This document shows positions 16,901 through 23,360 of a DNA stretch of 33,198 nt, piece after piece. The notes beneath the pieces are model-generated. The model saw nothing but the letters and a program-made list of their open reading frames with translations, searched no databases and was not told the origin of the DNA. Source of the DNA: Desulfuromonadales bacterium (GTDB lineage Bacteria; Desulfobacterota; Desulfuromonadia; Geobacterales; Pseudopelobacteraceae); the NCBI GenBank assembly GCA_016650295.1, contig JAENWA010000023.1:1-33198 (forward strand), given 5' to 3'. A program made the position numbers and the translations under genes. Within the stretch, counting starts at the first letter, position 1. Every line of letters begins with the position of its first letter.

Positions 16901-19900
16901 ATTCAGTTGATACGTATCTCATCGGGATTATCGGAAGTGTTCATCGGCACAAAAACCAGGAAGATGTAATCAGGGCGCTCCGCCATGTTCTTGACCAACA
17001 GATTTCGGCAAAGTTGGTGATTGTCGGCCACCCGTTTCACGAGTACCTCATACATCTCCAGTCAGTGGTCGAAGAACTCGGCTTGCAGGAGGACGTCGTA
17101 TTTCTTCCCTTCAGGACAGACATTCTTCCCGTCATTCATGACCTGAATGTGCTCGTCGTGGCATCACTGGCTGAACCCTTTGGAAGGACCACCATTGAAG
17201 CAATGGCCGCCGGGAAGCCCGTGGTTGCGACCAATACCGGCGGTTCCCCTGAGATTGTCTTAGATGGGGTGACTGGTCATCTCGTTCCGGTACATGATCC
17301 GGAAAAGATGGCCAAGGCCCTGCTGGATATCCAGCATGATCCGGTCAAAGCAAAGAGAATGGGAGAGGCGGGGCAACAGAGAATCCGGGATATTTTCAAC
17401 CGTGAAAATTACCATACCGGGATCGAGAATGTTCTTTTACTAGCTGCAAACGATTCTCCAAAACTCGGAATTGAGTCTGTTTCACACGATCCGGGCGCAA
17501 TTGCTAAAGAATTTGAGTCTCTTGTTCCTGAATCGGAAATGGAGCAGTTTCGTCAAGAGGCAATGAAGCTTGTATTGAATCCCCGCGATGAAATTGGAAG
17601 GCAGATAGAATCGGTTCTGCTCGGACCCATGGCAGGTATTTCCGACAGTAAAATAAACTCAACGAGGTCAAACGAAGGATCTATGAACTCTACCACTACA
17701 GCTGTTGAACATCAGCAGCGTACAGCCAGGCTCATTTCATTCTATCTCCCCCAGTTCCATCCAATAGCCGAAAACGACGCTTGGTGGGGGAAAGGGTTTA
17801 CCGAGTGGTCGAACGTCTCAAAAGCGAAACCTCTCTTTCCCGGTCATCGTCAACCACACCTCCCCACCGATCTGGGTTTCTACGATCTGAGACTGCCTGC
17901 CGCTCGCAAAGCCCAGTCTGATCTTGCAAAAGAATATGGAATTGAAGCCTTTTGTTACTGGCACTACTGGTTCCATGGAAAACGGCTTATAGAGCATCCC
18001 TTCAACGAAGTACTCAAGAGTGGCGAACCTGATATCTCCTTCTGTCTGGCATGGGCAAACGAAACCTGGTCGAGAAGATGGCTGGGCGAGGAAAAAGACA
18101 TCCTCATGAAGCAGTCGTATTCTCTGGAAGACGACCTGAACCATGTTCGGTGGCTCCTTCCCGTTTTTGCTGATCCGCGATGCGTGAAGGTGAATGGCAG
18201 GCCGCTGTTCCTGATCTACCGGCCGACAGATCTCCCCGACCCGCAAAGGACGACCGATCTGTTCAGGAGCGAATGTGTTCGGAATGGTCTTCCGGAGCCG
18301 TTTCTCCTCGGCATCAATTCCCATTGCTGGAACCTTGACTGCCGCACGATCGGCTTTGACGGCACGGTCCTTTTTATGCCCCAACTCGGAAACCTTCCCG
18401 AGTTCATGAACGATGATCCGAGTGAATCGAAACGGGAGCGCAATCGTAGATTCGGCGTCGAGAGCGATAAACTCAAGATGTACGACTACGAGGAAGCTCT
18501 CGGCTCCATGCTCGCCAATCGCAAAAAATACGAACACTACGTCCATCCCTCCATCTTTGTCGGCTGGGATAATACGGCGCGCAGAGGCGATAATGGCATC
18601 ATCATCGTCAATAATGAACCGGCCATCTTTGGCAAGAACCTGGCGCAACTGGTTGAAGAGGTGCAGGTAAATTCTCCGGATGAGCGGTTCGTGTTCCTGA
18701 ATGCCTGGAACGAGTGGGCGGAAGGGAACCACCTGGAACCTGACAACTGGACCGGAAAGAGTTTTCTGGAGGAGGTTAAAAAGGCCGCTGGAAGGGAAAC
18801 GGGGGGGGCGTTGGTAACAGCATCTTCATCGATTTCTGTTGCCACGCCTCCGGTTCAGCAGGATTTATCACCTGACAACATCAAGGCCATTGCCTTTTTC
18901 CTTCCTCAATACCACCCCATCCCGGAAAACGACGAATGGTGGGGCAAAGGATTCACCGAGTGGAACAACGTGGTCAACGCCAAGCCGCAGTTTCCCGGCC
19001 ATTACCAGCCGCACCTCCCCGGAGAACTGGGCTTCTATGACCTGCGCCTCCCCGAAGTCCGCAAGGCCCAGGCCGACCTGGCCAGAGAACATGGTATTCA
19101 CGGTTTCTGCTATTACCACTACTGGTTCAACGGCAAGCTCCTCCTGGAAAAACCGCTCCATGACATGCTCGCATCCGGCGAGCCCGATTTCCCCTTCTGC
19201 CTCTGCTGGGCCAACGAGCCGTGGACCCGCGCCTGGGACGGAAGAACAGGTCATGTGCTCGCCGAACAGCACTACGGCGAAGAGGACGACCGGCAGCATA
19301 TCCGCTACCTCTCCCAGTTTTTTCACGACAAACGTTACATCCGGGTAAATGGTAAACCCCTGCTCCTGATCTACCGCGCCCACCACATGCCCGATCCCCA
19401 GAAGGCGGCCGAGGCCATGCGGGACGAGGCGCGAAACATTGGTATCGGCGAGATCTACCTCTGCCGGGTGGAGAGCTTTTCCAACGAGCATACCCACCCC
19501 TCCACCATCGGCTTCGACTCGGCGGTGGAATTCCAGCCCGACTGGACCCGGATCGGCAAAAAATCCTCGAACCCGGTGTACGGAGACCATGCGGTCCATG
19601 GTTACGAGGAGATGGTCAACCGGATGATCGCCAAGAAACGGCCATCCTACAAGCGCTTTCCGTGCGTGACCCCGGCCTGGGACAATTCCAGCCGCCGCAA
19701 GACCCACGCCACCATCTTTACGGGATCAACGCCGCAACTCTATGAAAAATGGCTCTCCAACGCCATTCGTCGCGCCGGCATCGACAACCCCGATGACCGG
19801 ATCGTCTTCATCAATGCCTGGAATGAGTGGGGAGAAGGAAGCCACCTTGAACCGGACCAGGTCCACGGCCGGGCTTACCTGGAAGCGACGAAAAGTGCGA

Positions 19901-20211
19901 TCGACAACCAGGGCAAGATTCTTGATCAATACGACGTATCAACTAGTGCCGATTCACATAACCCGCTGGATCAGCAGTTAGCCGAACATGAGCGGAAGAT
20001 CGCCGAGCGTGACAAAGCACTGGTGGATCGTGAGCGGCAGATAGCGGATCGAGACCATTTGCTGGTCGAGCGGGATCAACTTATGTCCGAGAAGGATCAA
20101 CTGCTTGTCGAGCGGGAACAACGGATTCAAGAACTGCTCGATTCCGCCAGTTGGCGGATAACGAAGCCACTCAGAAAAGGGTTTGACATTCTCATGACGA
20201 AAAAAAAATAA
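13957..20211 (+). CDS. Giant multidomain glycosyltransferase: GT4-GT4-GT4-WbsX-WbsX-coiled coil
   Basis: 2084 residues in one uninterrupted frame; CAGGAG at 13945-13950 precedes the ATG. Domains: GT4-1 about 1-398 (GGIATYTQTLA; E-NFPYACL-E), GT4-2 about 404-764 (LSETFILEQ; E-GLPVSIL-E), GT4-3 about 780-1162 (GAERSFLFMLE; E-PFGRTTI-E). All three keep the E-x7-E pair, so all look active. WbsX-1 spans about 1257-1605 (CYWHYWF, AWNEWAEGNHLEPD) and WbsX-2 about 1641-1983 (CYYHYWF, AWNEWGEGSHLEPD). A charged coiled coil (about 1990-2060) then leads to SWRITKPLRKGFDILM and a lysine tail. Methionines at the GT4-3 and WbsX-1 junctions (777 and 1243) look like relics of separate genes; the second has AAGGA three bases upstream. 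It could add several residues of a repeat unit in one assembly. Cytoplasmic, probably membrane-associated through the tail. Confidence 0.92.
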   Translation: MNICLISQEYPPETNLGGIATYTQTLARHLVTMGHRVHVLTHGKDREYIVEDLGVTVHRLSPGLKGGLDAQARANLEPYDGLNHWILGFSRRVYEYFLPLHEKERFDVIEAPDTCAQALFVYKFIQGPKKIVRLHTPFFWVRHLNNIPDSPENSLRETLEKEQAFAATDVTSPTHVLAGIVGKEWGIDPIPVIPNFFSLNNYRPDLAIYDQYLQGAEFLLYYGRFEYRKGVHVLAPALREVLTRYGELKIAFAGDDSMYNNASMKAGIQETLHEFSDRVVFIPNIPHDSLYPLIERARLVILPSLWENFPYACLEGMALGKAVIATTGSGFSEIIDDGVNGFLVPPGDSGALSDRIEACLERDDLEEIGAMAAEKVKVFANDAVVPQMAEFYGQRTERGKKGLTVLYPTSMFPKLSETFILEQITGLIDLGHDVKIVAFYRPDEKVFHPQIEKYGLLEKTLYIPKLDADPGFEFTSEVDEFLKDVDVIHSHFAALPTDFALHASRRFGIPFIFTTHAYDIFVHVTKEKLAEYAAAAARIITVSDFNKLYMLDMIGEEYRDKIDIIRCGIDVSRFAPEERPERGQVTILTTGRFVEKKGITYAIRAFARLPVDCRAGLRIIGDGPLRQEIETTIAELKLQDRVKLLGALPQSEVVREMQNADIFVLPSVTAANNDREGLPVSILEAQAMKLPVVSTFHTGIPEGVIDGETGFLVPEKDVDTLAGNLLVLIQDRDIRLAMGEYGRNHVAQNFNISREINKLEGILSCAAARNDHTAISMNKKIRVLFVAHSSYFFGAERSFLFMLENLDRQKFEPIVVLPEDLPDQPLGKRLADLGISTRIIHCPSRWIDFPVNGDPLQEFFDEIEVVGEFIRVIRDEKIDLVYTNTITKISAAIAAKISRIPHVYHVREVLEDHPLQGCFPTHTIFRIIDWLSDRIITNSEFVSRQFEGISTRGKVAHVYNAVDVGESVQPICPSAFREELGYSVDTYLIGIIGSVHRHKNQEDVIRALRHVLDQQISAKLVIVGHPFHEYLIHLQSVVEELGLQEDVVFLPFRTDILPVIHDLNVLVVASLAEPFGRTTIEAMAAGKPVVATNTGGSPEIVLDGVTGHLVPVHDPEKMAKALLDIQHDPVKAKRMGEAGQQRIRDIFNRENYHTGIENVLLLAANDSPKLGIESVSHDPGAIAKEFESLVPESEMEQFRQEAMKLVLNPRDEIGRQIESVLLGPMAGISDSKINSTRSNEGSMNSTTTAVEHQQRTARLISFYLPQFHPIAENDAWWGKGFTEWSNVSKAKPLFPGHRQPHLPTDLGFYDLRLPAARKAQSDLAKEYGIEAFCYWHYWFHGKRLIEHPFNEVLKSGEPDISFCLAWANETWSRRWLGEEKDILMKQSYSLEDDLNHVRWLLPVFADPRCVKVNGRPLFLIYRPTDLPDPQRTTDLFRSECVRNGLPEPFLLGINSHCWNLDCRTIGFDGTVLFMPQLGNLPEFMNDDPSESKRERNRRFGVESDKLKMYDYEEALGSMLANRKKYEHYVHPSIFVGWDNTARRGDNGIIIVNNEPAIFGKNLAQLVEEVQVNSPDERFVFLNAWNEWAEGNHLEPDNWTGKSFLEEVKKAAGRETGGALVTASSSISVATPPVQQDLSPDNIKAIAFFLPQYHPIPENDEWWGKGFTEWNNVVNAKPQFPGHYQPHLPGELGFYDLRLPEVRKAQADLAREHGIHGFCYYHYWFNGKLLLEKPLHDMLASGEPDFPFCLCWANEPWTRAWDGRTGHVLAEQHYGEEDDRQHIRYLSQFFHDKRYIRVNGKPLLLIYRAHHMPDPQKAAEAMRDEARNIGIGEIYLCRVESFSNEHTHPSTIGFDSAVEFQPDWTRIGKKSSNPVYGDHAVHGYEEMVNRMIAKKRPSYKRFPCVTPAWDNSSRRKTHATIFTGSTPQLYEKWLSNAIRRAGIDNPDDRIVFINAWNEWGEGSHLEPDQVHGRAYLEATKSAIDNQGKILDQYDVSTSADSHNPLDQQLAEHERKIAERDKALVDRERQIADRDHLLVERDQLMSEKDQLLVEREQRIQELLDSASWRITKPLRKGFDILMTKKK

Positions 20212-20250
20212 CCATGGCCGGCATCGTGCGGCTCGTGTCGAGGACCAACA

Positions 20251-21087
20251 ATGGAGACTAAATCCGCATATCCGCCAGGGCATTTCTATTCCCCGATTCC
20301 GTGCCTTGACGATGTCCTGCAGAACGAGGAGACGATATTCCATGTTCCGGAAACCATACCGGGTGTGGATCTCAATCCCGAGGGACAATGGGAGCTTGCC
20401 CGGAGATTTGCCGGATTCTACCGCGAGATGCCCTTTCAACCGGAGCAGCAGGAAAACCTCCGCTACTATTTCGAGAACCCGAACTTTTCCTATTTCGATG
20501 CGATTTCGCTCCACTGCATGATCCGCCACGCGAAACCGAAAAGGATCATCGAGGTCGGTTCGGGTTTTTCTTCCTGTGTGACTCTGGATACGAACGATAC
20601 CTTTTTCGACAACAGGATCGACTGCACCTTTATCGAACCATATCCAGATCTCCTTCTATCACTGATGAAACCGGGGGACCGGGAGCAGGTAACGATAATC
20701 CCCTCAAAACTCCAGGACGTACCGACGGAGACCTTTACTGCTCTGGGTCCCGGCGATATCCTCTTCATTGACTCGACTCACGTCTCGAAGATCGATAGCG
20801 ACGTTAACCATGCACTCTTCAGGATTCTTCCATCACTTGCCCCCGGTGTATTCATTCATTTCCATGACATCTTCTACCCCTTCGAGTATCCCAAGCAATG
20901 GATCTATGACGGGAGGGCCTGGAACGAAAACTACATCCTCCGTGCATTTCTCCAGTACAACAGCTCCTTCAATATTGTGTTTTTCAATAATTGGTTCGCA
21001 AGGTTTAACAGACAGTTATTGCAGGATCAGATGCCGCTTGCCCTGAAGAACGCCGGTGGGAGTATATGGCTGCAAAAGGTAGAGTGA
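20251..21087 (+). CDS. Class I SAM-dependent methyltransferase
   Basis: 278 residues, start supported by AGGACC ten bases upstream and 39 bases after the giant gene. The SAM-binding motif I is RIIEVGSGFSS (98-108), motif II region FIEPYPD, and DILFIDSTHVSK (about 169-180) resembles the metal/acid loop of Methyltransf_24-type enzymes. HFHDIFYPFEYP follows and is typical of sugar- or natural-product-modifying members. It probably methylates a sugar of the glycan or a nucleotide sugar. No membrane segment is seen. It closes the biosynthetic block before the first heptamer array of the toxin-antitoxin island. Confidence 0.85.
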   Translation: METKSAYPPGHFYSPIPCLDDVLQNEETIFHVPETIPGVDLNPEGQWELARRFAGFYREMPFQPEQQENLRYYFENPNFSYFDAISLHCMIRHAKPKRIIEVGSGFSSCVTLDTNDTFFDNRIDCTFIEPYPDLLLSLMKPGDREQVTIIPSKLQDVPTETFTALGPGDILFIDSTHVSKIDSDVNHALFRILPSLAPGVFIHFHDIFYPFEYPKQWIYDGRAWNENYILRAFLQYNSSFNIVFFNNWFARFNRQLLQDQMPLALKNAGGSIWLQKVE

Positions 21088-21090
21088 AGC

Positions 21091-21297
21091 CGGGATTGGG
21101 AACCGGTGAAGGGTGAAGGAAATCCGGGGAACGGGGAACGGGGAACGGGGAACGGGAAGCGGGAAGCGGGAATCGGGAATCGGGAACAGGGAACAGGGAA
21201 CAGCAAAGACTTTTACCGATCCCCGATCCCTAGTCCTCGGTCCCGGTTTTTACAGATCCCCGATCCCGCTGTTACAGATCCCGAATCCCGAAGTCGG
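21091..21297. repeat. Heptamer repeat array 2
   Basis: G-rich arm with four GGGGAAC, then GGGAAGC, GGGAATC and GGGAACA units; a core CAAAGACTTTTAC near 21204-21216; then a C-rich arm (GATCCCC, GATCCCT, GGTCCCG, GATCCCG). Four GGGG runs spaced by AAC from 21126 fit a G-quadruplex motif on the plus strand. The array ends 16 bases before the HepT-like start, and the GGAAGG ribosome site lies at its edge. Confidence 0.92.
21187..21297. repeat. 111-bp direct repeat, copy 1
   Basis: Second half of array 2. It aligns without gaps to 23164-23274 with four mismatches by eye (107 of 111 identical), offset 1977 bp. The two copies bracket both toxin-antitoxin pairs. Confidence 0.9.
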
Positions 21298-21312
21298 AAG
21301 GATGAAAAGTGA

Positions 21313-21765
21313 ATGGTTGACGAAATCAGTAATCTTCTTGATGTAAGTTCGCTGGAAAAAGCAATGCTTCAGCTTGAACAGAGCCTTGGGTATCTCGACT
21401 CCGAAATGGCCAGCCGGGATGATGGTCTTCGTGCACAGTTTCGGGCCGCGTCTATCCAAGCCTTCGAATATACCTATGAACTCGGTGTCAAGATGCTGCG
21501 CCGCCAGCTTGAACAGATCGTTATCAACCCTGCGGAACTCAGGGAGATGGCGTTCATGGAATTGATTCGCTCGGGCGCCGAGGCCGGTCTGATCCGGGAA
21601 GTAGCTCAATTCCGGGTCTATCGGGAGAAGCGCAACATGACCAGTCACACCTATGACGAGGAGAGGGCGGAAGAGGTGCTGGCAATCCTTCCCGGATTTA
21701 TCCGGGATATGCGATATCTCCTCGACGAGTTGAAACGGCGCAATGATGCAGCTGCTCGGCATTGA
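21313..21765 (+). CDS. hepT: HEPN toxin-like protein, HI0074/HepT type
   Basis: 150 residues, all helical, GGAAGGA about ten bases upstream. It carries the HEPN RNase motif and the HepT extension as R107-x4-H112-x-Y114 (RNMTSHTY). In studied HepT/MntA systems the arginine and histidine form the RNase site and the tyrosine is oligo-adenylylated by the partner, which silences the toxin. The length suits the HI0074-like group (also called nucleotidyltransferase substrate-binding proteins). Its 3' end overlaps the MntA-like gene by 23 bases, so the pair is translationally coupled, here toxin first. Toxicity is inferred from the family; HI0074 itself is less clearly toxic. Confidence 0.87.
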   Translation: MVDEISNLLDVSSLEKAMLQLEQSLGYLDSEMASRDDGLRAQFRAASIQAFEYTYELGVKMLRRQLEQIVINPAELREMAFMELIRSGAEAGLIREVAQFRVYREKRNMTSHTYDEERAEEVLAILPGFIRDMRYLLDELKRRNDAAARH

Positions 21766-22132
21766 CCCCCACGACCTGGAGACTGTGCGCACCATTCTCC
21801 AGGAATACGTCCCCGGCTACGAGGTCCGGGCCTTTGGTTCCCGCGTGCATGGTCGCAAGATCAAGAAGTTTTCCGATCTGGATCTTGCCGTCATTACGGA
21901 GACCCCCCTCGATACATTGCACATGGCGGAACTGAAGGACGCCTTTATCGAGTCAGGCCTACCCTTCAAGGTTGACATTATTGACTGGGTGGTTACGGGT
22001 GAACGGTTCAGGGTGATAGTCGAGAGGGAATATCTGGTGATTCAGGAAGCGGGGAACAGTGATCGGGGATCGGGGAACGGTGAACAGGGAACAGGGAACG
22101 GGGAACGGGGAACAGGGAATGGGGAACGGTGA
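21743..22132 (+). CDS. mntA: MntA-like minimal nucleotidyltransferase with repeat-encoded tail
   Basis: 129 residues. The active site is G32-S33 followed by D45-L-D47, giving GS-x11-DxD where the studied MntA motif is GS-x10-DxD, so one residue longer. A plausible third acidic residue lies in FKVDIIDW. It should transfer AMP from ATP to the HepT-like tyrosine. The family domain ends near residue 103 (IVEREYLVIQEAG). The last 25 residues (GNSDRGSG, then GNGEQGT-like units to the stop) are encoded by heptamer array 3: three 7-bp units make seven codons, giving a seven-residue periodic tail. The array has therefore replaced or extended the original C-terminus. Two ATGs in tandem (21743 and 21746) are possible starts. 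Confidence 0.87.
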   Translation: MMQLLGIDPHDLETVRTILQEYVPGYEVRAFGSRVHGRKIKKFSDLDLAVITETPLDTLHMAELKDAFIESGLPFKVDIIDWVVTGERFRVIVEREYLVIQEAGNSDRGSGNGEQGTGNGERGTGNGER

Positions 22133-22327
22133 TCAGGGAACAGGGAACAGGGAACAGCAAGTTCCGGTTTTACAGATCCCCGGTCCCCGATCCCGCTTTT
22201 CTAAAAAATACCGATCCCCGATCCCGTTTTTTCAAGAACTACTGATCCCCAGTCCCAACTCCCCGGTCCCCGATCCCGCTTTTCTAAAAAATACCGATCC
22301 CAGATCCCGGCTTTTAACTGATCTCGG
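22050..22327. repeat. Heptamer repeat array 3, separating the two toxin-antitoxin pairs
   Basis: G-rich arm GGGGAAC/GGGAACA units overlap the end of the MntA-like gene. The switch occurs near 22160-22172 (GTTCCGGTTTTACAGATC). A long C-rich arm follows in which GATCCC units are split by T/A-rich spacers (TTTTCTAAAAAATAC). It ends about 25 bases before the second pair. Confidence 0.92.
22178..22301. repeat. 41-bp perfect direct repeat within array 3
   Basis: Copies at 22178-22218 and 22261-22301 are identical for 41 bases (starting ccccggtccccgatcccgct), 83 bp apart. This shows that larger blocks, not only heptamers, have been copied within the array. Confidence 0.85.
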
Positions 22328-22351
22328 CTTACAATTGGAGAATAACGTGAT

Positions 22352-22633
22352 ATGAGGCTGAAAGATTTTGAGCAGGAAGCAATTCTATCTACGGTGCAAT
22401 GCCTTGACATTAATGCCCGTGTGTATCTGTTTGGTTCGCGTGTTGATGACTCCAAAAAAGGTGGAGATATAGATCTGCTCGTCATGTCCGACAAGCTGAC
22501 CAGAGACGATAAAAGAACCATTAAAATGAGATTGTATGAGCTTCTCGGTGAACAGAAAATTGATCTTCTGCTTGCGGCGGATGATTCGGATCCATTTGTC
22601 AAACTGGCACTTGAGACAGGGGTGAAATTGTGA
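22352..22633 (+). CDS. mntA: Second MntA-like minimal nucleotidyltransferase
   Basis: 93 residues, GGAG 11 bases before the ATG. Active site G28-S29 followed by D39-I-D41 (GS-x9-DxD), two residues shorter than in the first pair; a third acidic position is suggested by QKIDLLLAADD. Short length is usual for the MNT antitoxin. The stop overlaps the toxin start as GTGA (22630-22633). The predicted job is AMP transfer to its HEPN partner. Base composition is lower in GC than the first pair and than the sugar genes, so the two pairs probably arrived separately. Confidence 0.85.
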   Translation: MRLKDFEQEAILSTVQCLDINARVYLFGSRVDDSKKGGDIDLLVMSDKLTRDDKRTIKMRLYELLGEQKIDLLLAADDSDPFVKLALETGVKL

Positions 22634-23082
22634 CTGACCAGATGCAGTTACTACTGGTAAAAGAGTTGAAGGTGCTTTGTGATGTCAGGGATGTGCTGGA
22701 ATATTCGTTTAATAAATGCAGCGCTATCGGCATAAAGGATTCGTATGAGCCGGAAGAACTCGAAAGTTTTGAGTCATTTAACGGCCGATTTGCTCGTTTG
22801 AGCGACATTTTGATTCAGAAAATTTTCCGGGTGGTCGATGAACTGGATTTGGACTCGCAGGGCACAATCAGAGACAGAATAAACAGAGCGGAAAAAAAAG
22901 AACTGATTGCAAGTAGTGACGTTTTTGTTGAGATTCGGATGATCAGGAATGATATTGCACATGAATATCTTCCCGAGGCAATTCGCGACATATTCGGAAA
23001 AGTGCTTTTGTTAACGCCACATCTTATTGATGGCGTAGTAAGAACTGTAGCATATTGCGCGAAATACACTCGTGTTGGCTGA
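22630..23082 (+). CDS. hepT: Second HEPN toxin-like protein (HepT type)
   Basis: 150 residues from a GTG that overlaps the antitoxin stop. R106-x4-H111-x-Y113 (RNDIAHEY) reproduces the HepT RNase and adenylylation motif. The remainder is helical and charged. Sequence outside the motif is unlike the first HEPN protein, so this is a different HepT lineage and not a copy. Gene order is antitoxin first, opposite to the upstream pair. Its stop codon falls at the first base of heptamer array 4. Expected activity is tRNA or mRNA cleavage when not adenylylated, by analogy only. Confidence 0.85.
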   Translation: MTDQMQLLLVKELKVLCDVRDVLEYSFNKCSAIGIKDSYEPEELESFESFNGRFARLSDILIQKIFRVVDELDLDSQGTIRDRINRAEKKELIASSDVFVEIRMIRNDIAHEYLPEAIRDIFGKVLLLTPHLIDGVVRTVAYCAKYTRVG

Positions 23083-23274
23083 ACTGGGAAACGGGAAACG
23101 GGAATCGGGAATCGGGAATCGGGAATCGGGGATCGGGGATCAGGGAACGGTAAAATCTGGAATCAGGGAACAGGGAACAGCAAAGGCTTTTACCGATCCC
23201 CGATCCCTAGTCCCCGGTCCCGGTTTTTACAGATCCCCGATCCCGCTGTTACAGATCCCGAGTCCCGAAGACGG
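23083..23274. repeat. Heptamer repeat array 4
   Basis: G-rich arm GGGAAAC, several GGGAATC, GGGGATC and GGGAACA units; a core CAAAGGCTTTTAC near 23181-23193; then the C-rich arm shared with array 2. The GGGGATCGGGGATC part is an exact complement of the GATCCCCGATCCC part, so a strong fold-back is possible here. Confidence 0.92.
23164..23274. repeat. 111-bp direct repeat, copy 2
   Basis: Second half of array 4, matching 21187-21297 in the same orientation with four mismatches. Recombination between copies would remove 1977 bp, covering both toxin-antitoxin pairs and leaving a single hybrid array. Confidence 0.9.
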
Positions 23275-23360
23275 TGAAGGTTTAAGCGGAAGGCATGACT
23301 TAAGAATATCTATATCAATTATAAAGTAGACATTACAAATTATCTTGCTAAAGTAAATAT

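Noticed and set aside
17674-17685. Internal translation start for the WbsX half of the giant protein at 17683
   Set aside because: AAGGA is only three bases from the ATG, closer than usual, and the frame is continuous; kept only as a hint of past gene fusion.
21091-23274. CRISPR array
   Set aside because: The units are 7 bp without unique spacers of 30 bp or so, and no cas gene is present.
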